From Parvibaculum sp. (GTDB lineage Bacteria > Pseudomonadota > Alphaproteobacteria > Parvibaculales > Parvibaculaceae): DNA of 32,603 nt. Shown piece by piece: positions 1 through 7,346 of this stretch (within the stretch, counting starts at the first letter, position 1; every line of letters begins with the position of its first letter). The DNA lies in contig JARLIS010000055.1 of NCBI GenBank assembly GCA_031291615.1, positions 1 through 32,603 of the forward strand, written 5' to 3'. The notes under the pieces were generated by a model. It saw nothing but the letters and a program-made list of their open reading frames with translations, was not told the DNA's origin and did not search any database. The translations under genes were made by a program, and so were the position numbers.

Positions 1-16
1 GCGCCGGCACAACTCT

Positions 17-46
17 CCCGCCAGGCAGCCTGAACTGCCTGGCGGG
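17..46 (-). terminator. Hairpin downstream of rpsI
   Basis: A perfect 12-bp inverted repeat (CCCGCCAGGCAG and its complement) with a 6-nt loop starts 17 nt past the rpsI stop codon. No run of T follows on the minus strand, so this is a terminator-like or 3'-protecting hairpin and not a textbook intrinsic terminator. Its position at the end of the rplM-rpsI operon supports a transcript-end role. Confidence 0.6.
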
Positions 47-63
47 GTAGAGCAAATGCGCTG

Positions 64-537
64 CTAGCGTTTCGAGAACTGGAAGCTGCGGCGGGCCTTC
101 GCCTTGCCGTACTTCTTGCGTTCGACCACACGGCTGTCGCGCGTGAGGAACCCGTCCTTCTTCAGGACGCCGCGAAGCGCCGGCTCGAAATAGGTGAGCG
201 CGCGCGAAATGCCGTGACGGATCGCGCCTGCCTGGCCCGAGAGACCGCCGCCGACCACCGAGCAGGTGATGTCGTACTGCTTCTCGCGCTGCGCGGTGAC
301 GAGCGGCTGGTTGAGCAGCATGCGCAGAACGGGGCGCGCGAAATAACGCTCCAGATCGCGGCCGTTGATGATGATCTTGCCGGAGCCCGGTTTGATCCAC
401 ACGCGGGCGACCGCGTTCTTGCGCTTGCCGGTCGCATAGGCGCGGCCGAACTTGTCGAGCTTCGGCTGACGCGCTTCGACGCCTTCCGTCTGGACCGCGC
501 TCTTCAGATCTTCGAGCGAATGGGTTTCAGGCGCCAT
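64..537 (-). CDS. rpsI: 30S ribosomal protein S9
   Basis: Component of the small ribosomal subunit whose C-terminal tail reaches the P-site tRNA. The 157-residue protein has an alphaproteobacterial N-terminal extension of about 28 residues, then the conserved core beginning [21 protein letters not shown]. It contains the [19 protein letters not shown] segment and ends in the typical [16 protein letters not shown] tail, whose last Lys-Arg contacts tRNA in known structures. Its ATG shares one base with the rplM stop (TAATG on the minus strand), so the two are translationally coupled as in most bacteria. The identification is secure. Confidence 0.98.
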   Translation of the reverse strand: MAPETHSLEDLKSAVQTEGVEARQPKLDKFGRAYATGKRKNAVARVWIKPGSGKIIINGRDLERYFARPVLRMLLNQPLVTAQREKQYDITCSVVGGGLSGQAGAIRHGISRALTYFEPALRGVLKKDGFLTRDSRVVERKKYGKAKARRSFQFSKR

Positions 538-1001
538 TATGCGATCCTCACATTCTTGCGATTCAACGAGGCGAAGTCGATCTTCTGGGGCTGCTGCGCT
601 TCATGCGGATGCTCGGCGCCGCCATAGATGTGCAGGTTGCCCATCTGCTTGCGAGCCAGCGGACCGCGCGCGATCATGCGCTTCACAGCGAGTTCGATGA
701 CCCGCTCCGGGAAGCGGCCCTCGAGGATGCGCTTCGGCGACGTCTCTTTGATGCCGCCCGGATAGCCGGTGTGGCGGTAGTACCGCTTGTCTTCGAACTT
801 CTTGCCCGTGAAGGCGACCTTCTCGGCGTTGACCACGATGACGTAGTCGCCGCAATCCATGTGGGGCGTGTAGGTCGGCTTATGCTTGCCGCGCAGCCGG
901 TTCGCGACGAACGAGGCGAGACGGCCGACGACGACGCCTTCGGCGTCGATCACGATCCACTTCTTCTCGATCTCGGAGGGCTTCGCTGAATAGGTAGTCA
1001 T
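537..1001 (-). CDS. rplM: 50S ribosomal protein L13
   Basis: Early-assembly protein of the large subunit. The start at 1001 ([15 protein letters not shown]) gives 154 residues, the usual alphaproteobacterial length. An upstream in-frame start at 1070 would lie inside the promoter and is rejected. The diagnostic L13 signature is present: [16 protein letters not shown] near the N-terminus, then [34 protein letters not shown] and [14 protein letters not shown] in the C-terminal half. It is the first gene of the rplM-rpsI operon and is transcribed from the promoter annotated just upstream. Its Shine-Dalgarno sequence is weak (GGGA, about 8 nt from ATG). Confidence 0.98.
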   Translation of the reverse strand: MTTYSAKPSEIEKKWIVIDAEGVVVGRLASFVANRLRGKHKPTYTPHMDCGDYVIVVNAEKVAFTGKKFEDKRYYRHTGYPGGIKETSPKRILEGRFPERVIELAVKRMIARGPLARKQMGNLHIYGGAEHPHEAQQPQKIDFASLNRKNVRIA

Positions 1002-1041
1002 GCGCAATTCCCGAAGAGGCTTGGGGTCCAAGGTTGGCGCG

Positions 1042-1070
1042 CTTTTAGGGGACGTCCGTCCGGGTGTCAA
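1042..1070 (-). promoter_or_regulatory. Sigma-70-type promoter of rplM-rpsI
   Basis: On the minus strand a perfect -35 box TTGACA (1065-1070) is separated by exactly 17 bp from a -10-like TAAAAG (1042-1047). Transcription would start near 1035, leaving a 5' untranslated region of about 33 nt before the rplM ATG. The strength and spacing fit a ribosomal protein operon. The IS element upstream ends 81 bp beyond the -35 box and leaves the promoter intact. Confidence 0.75.
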
Positions 1071-1125
1071 CTCCGACCCCGTCGAAATTGGCCGAAAAGC
1101 CCGGATTCACGCTGGTTTTTCTATA

Positions 1126-1143
1126 GCGGTATTATGATACCGC
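1126..1143. terminator. Palindrome at the pre-insertion 3' end of the MFS gene
   Basis: GCGGTAT and ATACCGC form a perfect 7-bp stem with a 4-nt loop, directly next to the left target-site duplication of the IS element. If the IS and one copy of the duplication are removed, this palindrome lies one base past the stop codon of the MFS gene now ending at 2809. It was therefore probably the 3' hairpin of that gene, with no good T tract. An operator role upstream of rplM is the alternative. Confidence 0.4.
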
Positions 1144-1151
1144 ATTAATCG
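1144..1151. repeat. Left 8-bp target-site duplication
   Basis: ATTAATCG immediately precedes the left terminal inverted repeat and is repeated exactly at 2808-2815 after the right one. An 8-bp duplication is the size expected for IS1595-family insertion. Confidence 0.95.
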
Positions 1152-1176
1152 GGCGAAGTTACACTTGACATACCCA
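1152..1176. repeat. Left terminal inverted repeat of the IS
   Basis: Begins GGCGAAGTTACACTT and continues to TACCCA. It matches the reverse complement of 2783-2807 at 22 of 25 positions, with mismatches at repeat positions 16, 17 and 19. Confidence 0.95.
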
Positions 1177-1215
1177 ACCCCGAAATGTAGGATTTGAGCC
1201 ATAGGAGATACCCCG

Positions 1216-2052
1216 ATGGCCAAGTCCGTTTTCGACGCCCCTCAGTTCAAGACCGAAGAAGCAGCCTTTGCTTACGTCGAGGCGGCGCTTTGGCCGAACG
1301 GTCCAGTATGCCCTCACTGCGGCGAAACCGAGCGCGTGGGGCGCATGGCGGGCAAGACCACCCGGATGGGGCTCCACAAGTGCTACGCGTGCCGGAAGCC
1401 CTTTACTGTCCGCATGGGCACCATCTTTGAAGGTAGCCACCTTGCCCTGCATCTCTGGCTTCAGGTCATCCACCTGATGTGCGCCAGCAAGAAGGGCATT
1501 TCGACCCGCCAAATTCAGCGGATGCTTTCTTGCTCAATGAAGACCGCTTGGTTTCTTGGCCACCGCATCCGGGAAGTTATGGCCCCCGGTTCCGATGCTG
1601 GCCCCATTGGCGGCAAGAACAAGATTGTTGAGGCCGACGAAACCTATTTCGGCACCGCCGACGCCGCTCCCCGTGGTCGGAAGCGCCGTGGCGGCATGGG
1701 TCACAAGATGAAAGTTATGTCGCTTGTCGAACGCGGCGGCAAAATCCACAGCCAGCGCATTAAGGAAGCCACCAAGATCACCGCGCGGGACGTGCTGAGT
1801 GCCAATCTTCATCCCGATAGCATCCTGCACACCGACGGTTCCGGAATTTATAGAGAAATTGGTGTGAGCAAGGAACATGAGTTTGTGGACCATAGCCTTG
1901 GCTATGTAGGCATCGGTCGCAAACGTCGCCTTGTTCATACCAATAGCGGCAAAAACTTCGTGCGCTTGCTCGCGAGTATATGTCTGCTTGGGATGCATCG
2001 TTTCATTCCGCCACGCTTGTTTGACGTGGTAGAGATTGGCACGAGCCTCTGA
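1216..2052 (+). pseudogene. IS1595-family transposase, C-terminus lost
   Basis: The N-terminal part is a zinc ribbon (C32PHC35 and C56YAC59) as in IS1595/ISXO2-type transposases. The DDE-like domain follows with its first two acidic residues in VEADETYFG (D141) and HTDGSGIY (D207). The conserved HTNS motif sits at residues 241-244, where family members continue with VEG and a further 60-70 residues including a catalytic lysine. Here the reading frame leaves the family at residue 245 and runs about 33 residues through the antisense strand of the passenger gene to a stop at 2052. AGGAG lies 8 nt before the ATG. Without the last part of the catalytic domain the product is very probably inactive. 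The upstream portion shows no stop or frameshift, so the deletion is likely recent. Confidence 0.9.
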
Positions 2053-2763
2053 CCAGCGATTTTTCTTTCGTTTATCTTTCTCATTTGCATCCGGCATTGC
2101 TCGGATAGCGCCGTCTATATCGCTAAGAATCTTTCCCCATTCCTTCTCAACGTTTTTAACGCCCAAGCGCTTGCCGAGCCGCTTCACCACGACTTCCATC
2201 GCTCTCATCAGGTGAAATACACACGCGGTAGATTGTTGAAGCGCGAGGCATTTGGCAGCTTCCTGAATATCTTCTACCGCCTTTGGAAATTTCTCTGCCA
2301 CTTCTGATCCAAAGGGCTCTTGCGCCTGGTAGAGAGGAACATCGCGTCCGTCGACGCGAAAGAAGAACAGTGATTCCAACTCATCTTTAATTCGCATCGT
2401 TAAATGATGCAGCGATTGGGAGAGTTGTGGCAAATCCGATGCTGTTATGCCTTGAGGTGGCTGGATCGCGAAATCAAGGCGATCAATTTCAGGCAACACA
2501 CTATCCAAATCCGCCAGAATACAAGCGCGTCGAACGGCCTGAGAGGCCACGGAAGCAACAACCCTTACGCCGACGGGATTGATTTGCTTGCCGCTACCTT
2601 CGACATCGAATGTGTACGCGAGACCCAGCCACTTCGCCTCGGTCAATTTTAGGGAAGCGTCGACAAAAAGCGAAGCACAGCGTTCAAGCATTTCCCACAG
2701 GCTCCAGAGCCGACCGGGCTGTAGTCCATCATGGGCTGGCTGAGTCGGGGTTTTAAGCATCAT
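1534..2763 (-). CDS. IS passenger protein with HEPN-like RNxxxH motif (3' end replaced)
   Basis: A mostly helical, soluble protein of no recognised named function, oriented towards the transposase. It starts at 2763 (a second ATG follows at 2760) behind a good AAGGGGG ribosome binding site 7 nt upstream, just inside the right inverted repeat. Residues 1 to about 272 are native. They include a helix QSTACVFHLMRAMEVVVKRLG and, near the end, WRNETMHPKQTYT, in which R252-N-E-T-M-H257 fits the Rx4-6H signature of HEPN-fold ribonucleases. From about residue 275 the frame continues as antisense of the transposase gene to 1534, giving some 135 non-native residues. The original C-terminus was probably only slightly longer than residue 275. 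Whether the chimeric tail is tolerated is unknown. HEPN membership is inferred from the motif alone. Confidence 0.6.
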   Translation of the reverse strand: MMLKTPTQPAHDGLQPGRLWSLWEMLERCASLFVDASLKLTEAKWLGLAYTFDVEGSGKQINPVGVRVVASVASQAVRRACILADLDSVLPEIDRLDFAIQPPQGITASDLPQLSQSLHHLTMRIKDELESLFFFRVDGRDVPLYQAQEPFGSEVAEKFPKAVEDIQEAAKCLALQQSTACVFHLMRAMEVVVKRLGKRLGVKNVEKEWGKILSDIDGAIRAMPDANEKDKRKKNRWSEARANLYHVKQAWRNETMHPKQTYTREQAHEVFAAIGMNKATFATDAYIAKAMVHKLMFLAHTNFSINSGTVGVQDAIGMKIGTQHVPRGDLGGFLNALAVDFAAAFDKRHNFHLVTHAATALPTTGSGVGGAEIGFVGLNNLVLAANGASIGTGGHNFPDAVAKKPSGLH

Positions 2764-2782
2764 AGCTCAACCCCCTTGTGCG

Positions 2783-2807
2783 TGGGTACGGGAAGTGTAA
2801 CTTCGCC
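2783..2807. repeat. Right terminal inverted repeat of the IS
   Basis: Reverse complement begins GGCGAAGTTACACTT, identical to the left end for 15 bases, then diverges at three of the next ten positions. It ends exactly at the second copy of the 8-bp target duplication. Confidence 0.95.
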
Positions 2808-2815
2808 ATTAATCG
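2808..2815. repeat. Right 8-bp target-site duplication
   Basis: ATTAATCG, identical to 1144-1151. It contains the TAA stop codon of the leftward MFS gene (2809-2811), so the insertion left that gene's coding sequence and stop intact. Confidence 0.95.
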
Positions 2816-4203
2816 GTCACATTGCCGCCCTCTTGCCTCGCCGTCCGGCCCAAAGGCGTCAGGCGGAGCGAGCTCATGCCCATGGCAGCCAGCGCGAAAC
2901 AGGCCGCCGTCAGCAGCGCGACCTTGGTTTCCCCCTGCGGAAAGAGATTGAAGATCAGCGCCACAAGCGCCGTCCCCGTGGTTTGCCCCAGCAGCCGGGC
3001 CGTCCCCAGCATGCCGCTCGCCCCGCCCGTCCGCTCCATCGGCGCCGAGCCGATCAGCGTCCGGTTGTTCGGCGACTGAAAGAGCGCGAACCCTGCCCCG
3101 CAAACCACCATGCGCCAGACGATCTGGCCGCTCGTCGGGTCCGCGGGCAGAAACGCCATCAGCGCGAGTCCCGAGGCAAAGGCCGCCATGCCGATCGCGC
3201 CCAGAACGCCCGCCGGATAGCGGTCGGACAGGCGGCCCGCCAGGGGCGCGACGAACATGATCGCAATCGGCCAGGGCGTCATCAGCAGGCCCGTCTGCAC
3301 CGCGTCGCGCCCGAGCACGTTCTGGAAATAGAAAGGCAGCGCGACATAGGAAAGCATCTGCGCGGCAAATGAGAGCACCGAGGTGCAGACCGACAGCGCG
3401 AACAGCGGAATGCGCATCAGATCGACCGGCAAGAGCGGCGCCGTTTCGTCGAGCTGGCGTCGGACGAGCCAGAAGCCGCAAGCGCCCGCCACCGCGAGCT
3501 GAACGCCGACGCGCAGCAGATGGTCGAAGCCCTCGCCCAGCCCGTCGATGCCGATGATGAACAGGCCGAAGGTAATCGCCGTCAGCGCCGCGCTCACCAT
3601 GTCGAAGCGGCGGCTCGCGCGCTTCACCGCCGGCAGGTTCCCGATCAGCAGGAATGTGATGGCGCTGAGCGGCACGTTGATGGCGAAAATCCATTGCCAC
3701 GAGGCGACGGAGAGAATGCCCGCCGCCACGGTCGGCCCGACGGCCGAGGCCAGCGCGACGATGAAGGCGTTGAAGCCCATGCCCCGGCCAAGCTGGGCGC
3801 GCGGATAGATGAAGCGCAGCAGCGCCGTATTGACGCTCATGATGCAGGCCGCGCCCACGCCTTGCAGAATGCGCGCGAGAACAAGCGTGGTCAGCGAGTC
3901 CGACAGCGCGCAGGCAAGCGAGGCGACGCCGAAGACCGCGATGCCGATCCGGTAGATGCGCGCATAGCCGACGATCTCTCCGAGCGACGACAGCGCCAGC
4001 AGAGACACCATGATGACGAGCTGATAGGCGTTGACCACCCAGACGGATTGCGCGGCGCTGGCGTTGAGTTCCCGCGCAATGGTCGGCAAGGCCACATTGG
4101 CGATCGCGCCGTCGAGCACCGCCATAGTCACGCCGAGCACGATCACGAGGATCGCCCAGTAGCGGCGCGGAACCGGCAACCCGTCGGTCGCCTCCATGGT
4201 CAT
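2809..4203 (-). CDS. MFS transporter, DHA2 (EmrB/QacA-like) drug:proton antiporter type
   Basis: Inner-membrane transporter of 464 residues with about 14 hydrophobic segments, the usual layout of the DHA2 subfamily that exports drugs or other amphipathic compounds with proton uptake. Recognisable features are DGAIANVALPTIARELNAS in the first segment and loop (residues near 31-50), the QSVWVVNAYQLV helix, ARILQGVGAACIMS, and the antiporter motif C-like stretch ALASAVGPTVAAGIL around residue 155. Two ATG codons (4203 and 4197) are possible; GAGGG 5 nt before 4203 favours the first. The gene lies 15 nt after a PaaI-type thioesterase and probably shares its transcript. An IS element now abuts its stop codon and separates it from its former 3' hairpin. 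The substrate cannot be predicted. Confidence 0.88.
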   Translation of the reverse strand: MTMEATDGLPVPRRYWAILVIVLGVTMAVLDGAIANVALPTIARELNASAAQSVWVVNAYQLVIMVSLLALSSLGEIVGYARIYRIGIAVFGVASLACALSDSLTTLVLARILQGVGAACIMSVNTALLRFIYPRAQLGRGMGFNAFIVALASAVGPTVAAGILSVASWQWIFAINVPLSAITFLLIGNLPAVKRASRRFDMVSAALTAITFGLFIIGIDGLGEGFDHLLRVGVQLAVAGACGFWLVRRQLDETAPLLPVDLMRIPLFALSVCTSVLSFAAQMLSYVALPFYFQNVLGRDAVQTGLLMTPWPIAIMFVAPLAGRLSDRYPAGVLGAIGMAAFASGLALMAFLPADPTSGQIVWRMVVCGAGFALFQSPNNRTLIGSAPMERTGGASGMLGTARLLGQTTGTALVALIFNLFPQGETKVALLTAACFALAAMGMSSLRLTPLGRTARQEGGNVTD

Positions 4204-4218
4204 GCTGCCCTCAATCCT

Positions 4219-4671
4219 TCACGCCTTGCCTGACGGAATGGAATAGGTGGAGGTCACATGCGCGACCGGCCCGTCCAGCCCCTCCTGCGTCATGACGACA
4301 TCGCCGACTGCCAGCCGGTTGCCGAGCTTCATCAGCTTCGCCTCCGCCACAATATCGGCGGGGCCGGGCTTGCGCAGGAAGTTGATGCTGAGATTGGTCG
4401 TGACGGCAAGCGCCACCGGCCCGATATGGGCAAGCACAACCGCATACATCGCATAATCGGCCAGCGCCATCATCGCCGGACCCGAGATGGTGCCGCCCGG
4501 CCGAAGGTTCTTTTCCGAAAAACGGAGACGCAGCCGCGCGGTCAACGGCCCCACCGCCTCGATGACGGTCAGCCCGTCCCCGTCCCGCATCTGGGGAAAG
4601 GCCGTATCCATGAAATGATCGAGTTCTTCCACCGTCATCACGGGCGTGGTGGACCGCGCTTTTGTAGGCAT
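4219..4671 (-). CDS. PaaI-family hotdog-fold acyl-CoA thioesterase
   Basis: Predicted to hydrolyse an acyl- or aryl-CoA thioester in the cytoplasm. The start at 4671 (MPTKARSTTPVMTVEELDHF) gives 150 residues, normal for the family. A longer GTG start at 4740 with an AGGGGG site would add a basic, non-conserved leader and cannot be excluded. The hotdog core is visible: RLRLRFSEKNLRPGGTISGPAMMALAD carries the conserved GG...SGP..MALAD region that holds the active site in PaaI-like enzymes, followed by LAVTTNLSINFLRKPGPADIVAEA, the second conserved strand-turn. It is followed 15 nt later by the MFS transporter, suggesting coupled hydrolysis and export, which is inference. The acyl substrate is unknown. 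Confidence 0.85.
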   Translation of the reverse strand: MPTKARSTTPVMTVEELDHFMDTAFPQMRDGDGLTVIEAVGPLTARLRLRFSEKNLRPGGTISGPAMMALADYAMYAVVLAHIGPVALAVTTNLSINFLRKPGPADIVAEAKLMKLGNRLAVGDVVMTQEGLDGPVAHVTSTYSIPSGKA

Positions 4672-4894
4672 GGAATCGCTAGCTCCCGCAGTTTGCCTCT
4701 TGCTTACCGCCAGGCGGCGTCTCACCCAACCGAAAACCACGTCACCCCCTTGCGGCCTCCGGCCGTCCGCCCCATCTGCCGAAAGTAAAGTTTCATTCCA
4801 TTCTCACGCCAGACAAAATCCGCAAGCGCCGACAGATCGCGAACGCCTGCCGAGACGCTTGTTCCATCAGAAACAGAACCTCAGGGAGCCTGCA

Positions 4895-5944
4895 ATGCAA
4901 TATGCGCAACTCGGCAATACCGGCACTTTCGTCTCCCGTCTCTGCCTCGGCACCATGACTTTCGGCGGTAAGGGCACGCTCTTCGGTATCATGGGCGGCC
5001 TCGACCAGAAGGAATCCGACGCGCTTGTCGGCCAGTCGCTCGATGCGGGCATCAACTTCGTCGATACGGCCAATGTATACGCAGGAGGCGAATCCGAAAC
5101 GATCCTCGGCAAGGCGCTCGGCGTGAAGCGCAAGGACGTCGTGCTCGCCACCAAGGCCTTTGGCCGCATGGGCTCCGGCCCCAATCAGGTCGGCGTTTCG
5201 CGCCTCGCCCTGATGCAGCAGGTGGAAGCAAGCCTGAAACGTCTCGGAACGGATTATATCGACCTCTACCAGATCCACGGCTGGGACCCGGTGACCCCCA
5301 TCGACGAGGCGCTGCGCACCTTCGACGACCTCGTGCGCCAGGGCAAGGTCCGCTATGTCGGCGTCTCAAACTGGTCGGCCTGGCAGATCATGAAGGCGCT
5401 CGGCATTTCCGAACGCCAGGGCCTCGAGAAATTCGCCACGCTTCAGGCCTATTATTCCCTTGTCGGACGCGACCTTGAACATGAGATCGTGCCGTTCCTC
5501 GAAGACCAGAAGCTCGGCCTGTTGACATGGAGCCCGCTCGCGGGCGGCGTTCTCTCCGGCAAGTTCTCCCGCGACTCCCGCGCCAATGAAGGCCGCCGCA
5601 CCCAGTTCGACTTCCCGCCCGTCGATGTCGAACACGCCTATGACGTCATCGACGTACTGAAAGGCATTGCGAACAAATATGGAGTCACCGTCGCGCAGGT
5701 CGCCCTCGGCTGGCAGCTCCACAAGAGCTACGTCACCAGCGTCATCATCGGCGCAAAGAACGAGACCCAATTGAAGGACAATCTCGGCGCTGTCGATGTC
5801 AAGCTCTCGGCCGAAGACCTCGCCGCCATCGACAAGGTGAGCGCACCGAAACCCCTCTACCCGAACTGGATGCGTGGCATGCAGTCCGACCGCGCGCCCG
5901 GCGCCGTGCGCGACTGGTCGACCGTCGCCAAATCGACCTTCTGA
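4895..5944 (+). CDS. Aldo/keto reductase
   Basis: NADPH-dependent oxidoreductase with a TIM-barrel fold that reduces carbonyls. The true start is the ATG at 4895, preceded by AGGGAG 6 nt upstream; it gives 349 residues beginning MQYAQLGNTGTFVSRLCLGT. The catalytic tetrad is complete: D57 and Y62 in VDTANVYAGGESE, K87 in VLATKAFG, and H128 in YQIHGWDP. The cofactor-binding end carries SVIIGAKNETQLKDNL near residues 285-300. The family resembles the general stress-type/YajO-like reductases, but the substrate is not evident. It is divergent from the thioesterase gene across a 223-bp gap that probably holds both promoters. A hairpin follows the stop codon. Confidence 0.92.
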   Translation: MQYAQLGNTGTFVSRLCLGTMTFGGKGTLFGIMGGLDQKESDALVGQSLDAGINFVDTANVYAGGESETILGKALGVKRKDVVLATKAFGRMGSGPNQVGVSRLALMQQVEASLKRLGTDYIDLYQIHGWDPVTPIDEALRTFDDLVRQGKVRYVGVSNWSAWQIMKALGISERQGLEKFATLQAYYSLVGRDLEHEIVPFLEDQKLGLLTWSPLAGGVLSGKFSRDSRANEGRRTQFDFPPVDVEHAYDVIDVLKGIANKYGVTVAQVALGWQLHKSYVTSVIIGAKNETQLKDNLGAVDVKLSAEDLAAIDKVSAPKPLYPNWMRGMQSDRAPGAVRDWSTVAKSTF

Positions 5945-5952
5945 CCGCAGAC

Positions 5953-5987
5953 CGGGCAGGCCTGCGAGCTCCCCGCTGGCCTGCCCG
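5953..5987 (+). terminator. Hairpin after the aldo/keto reductase gene
   Basis: A perfect 10-bp inverted repeat, CGGGCAGGCC with GGCCTGCCCG, with a 15-nt loop begins 8 nt after the stop codon. The downstream bases (CCTTGCCTTC) are only mildly T-rich, so termination efficiency is uncertain, but the position is right. Confidence 0.55.
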
Positions 5988-6064
5988 CCTTGCCTTCAAT
6001 AGACACCTGACGCCGCCGCCCGCGAAGGCTATGATCCACGCAAAAGCATTCGAGGGAGCGCGCC

Positions 6065-6883
6065 GTGAACCAAGCCGTCGCATCGAAACCAGCCGAACCC
6101 GTCCTTCTGCGCGAGGACAGGGGTGCGGTTGCGTGGCTGACGCTCAATCGCCCCGCCCAGCGCAATTCGCTGTCCGAAGGGCTGATGACGGCGTTGACCG
6201 ATGAACTCGCAGCCATCGCACGCGAGCGCGGCGTGAAGGCCGTGGTCATCGCCGCCGCCGGACCCGTCTTCTCCTCCGGCCACGACCTCAAGGAACTGAC
6301 CGCCCACCGCACCGATGCGGATCGCGGCCGCGCCTATTTCGACAAGATCATGCGCCAGTGCAGCGCCATGATGCAGGCGATCGTCCACCTGCCGAAACCC
6401 GTCATCGCCCGCGTGCATGGCGTCGCCACGGCCGCCGGCTGCCAGCTCGTGGCGAGCTGCGATCTTGCCGTCGCTGGAGAGCATGTGAAATTCGCGACGC
6501 CCGGCGTCAATATCGGACTCTTCTGCTCGACGCCCATGGTCGCCCTCTCGCGCAATGTCGCGCCGAAGCACGCGATGGAAATGCTGCTGACCGGCGAGAT
6601 GATCGACGCGAAGCGCGCCGCCGAAATGGGCCTCGTCAACCGCGTCGTGCCGGATGCGGAACTCGACGCCGCCATCGACGGCTTCACCTCGAAAATCACA
6701 TCGAAGTCCGCCTACACGGTTTCGGTCGGCAAGGAAGCCTTCTACCGGCAGATCGAAATGCCGCTGAACGAGGCTTACGACTATGCCAGCGAAGTCATGG
6801 TGAAAAACATGCTCGCCCGCGACGCCGAGGAAGGCATCGGCGCGTTCATCGAGAAGCGCAATCCCGAATGGGAAGACCGCTAG
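6065..6883 (+). CDS. ECHDC3-like crotonase-family protein lacking hydratase glutamates
   Basis: A 272-residue crotonase-fold protein starting at a GTG with a strong GAGGGAG site 6 nt upstream. The CoA-binding/oxyanion features are present (FSSGHDLKEL near residues 69-78 and VHGVATAAGCQLVASCDLAVA at 118-137). However, the two glutamates that carry out hydration in enoyl-CoA hydratase are replaced: the first position is Q127 (GCQL) and the second is G147 (FATPGVNIG). The pattern GLFCSTPMVALSR and the C-terminal end FIEKRNPEW are typical of the ECHDC3 branch, whose reaction is not well established. Annotation as a plain enoyl-CoA hydratase would be misleading. It is 11 nt upstream of a CoA-binding protein gene and probably cotranscribed with it. 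Confidence 0.88.
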   Translation: MNQAVASKPAEPVLLREDRGAVAWLTLNRPAQRNSLSEGLMTALTDELAAIARERGVKAVVIAAAGPVFSSGHDLKELTAHRTDADRGRAYFDKIMRQCSAMMQAIVHLPKPVIARVHGVATAAGCQLVASCDLAVAGEHVKFATPGVNIGLFCSTPMVALSRNVAPKHAMEMLLTGEMIDAKRAAEMGLVNRVVPDAELDAAIDGFTSKITSKSAYTVSVGKEAFYRQIEMPLNEAYDYASEVMVKNMLARDAEEGIGAFIEKRNPEWEDR

Positions 6884-6894
6884 GGGAGGAACCG

Positions 6895-7317
6895 ATGGAA
6901 TATCTGCGCTATACGCCTGAATTCATCGCCGGCATTCTTCGCTCGACAAAGGTCATCGCCCTGGTCGGCGCAAGCGCCAACCCGGATCGCGACTCCAACG
7001 AAGTCATGCAGTTCCTCCAGCGGAATGGCTATCGCGTGATCCCCGTCAATCCCGGCCTTGCCGGCAAGAAGCTGCTCGGCGAAACGGCCTATGCGTCGCT
7101 TCGCGACATTCCCGAAAAGGTCGACATGGTCGATGTCTTCCGCAATTCGGCCGCGGCCGGTCCCATCTGCGACGAGGCGATAGAAATCGGCGCCAAATAT
7201 ATCTGGATGCAGCTTGGTGTTACCAACGAGGAAGGCGCAGCCCGCGCCGAGGCCGCCGGCCTCAAGGTGGTGATGAACCGCTGCCCGAAAATCGAACTTC
7301 CGCGCATTGCACGCTAG
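6895..7317 (+). CDS. CoA-binding domain protein (YccU type)
   Basis: A 140-residue single-domain Rossmann protein resembling the CoA-binding domain of succinyl-CoA synthetase alpha subunits. The nucleotide-binding turn is KVIALVGASANPDRDSNEV (residues about 19-37), followed by GYRVIPVNPGLAGKKLLGE and DMVDVFRNS. KYIWMQLGVTNEEGAARAEAAG lies in the last third. ATG 6895 follows a GGGGAGGA ribosome site that begins right after the upstream stop. No catalytic residue is known for this family; it is thought to bind CoA or an acyl-CoA. It sits between the ECHDC3-like gene and metY in an apparent three-gene operon. Confidence 0.88.
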   Translation: MEYLRYTPEFIAGILRSTKVIALVGASANPDRDSNEVMQFLQRNGYRVIPVNPGLAGKKLLGETAYASLRDIPEKVDMVDVFRNSAAAGPICDEAIEIGAKYIWMQLGVTNEEGAARAEAAGLKVVMNRCPKIELPRIAR

Positions 7318-7346
7318 CTCTCCCCCAGCCCAAAGGAGTCCTTCCC

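Larger units (their letters stand above)
1152..2807. mobile_element. IS1595-family element with passenger gene, internally deleted
   Basis: A 1656-bp element bounded by imperfect 25-bp inverted repeats (22 of 25 matching, outer 15 bases identical: GGCGAAGTTACACTT) and flanked by a perfect 8-bp target duplication. It carries a rightward IS1595/ISXO2-type transposase and a leftward passenger gene. Neither has its own 3' end: both open reading frames run into the other gene's antisense strand at a junction near 1941-1950. The most economical reading is an internal deletion that removed the transposase C-terminus and the end of the passenger gene. The passenger region is visibly less GC-rich than the flanking chromosome, in keeping with foreign origin. 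The intact ends could still be moved by a transposase supplied in trans. Confidence 0.93.

Noticed and set aside
4672..4740. N-terminal extension of the PaaI-like thioesterase from a GTG at 4740
   Set aside because: The extra 23 residues are basic and unlike the family; the AGGGGG site makes it possible, but the ATG at 4671 gives the normal length.
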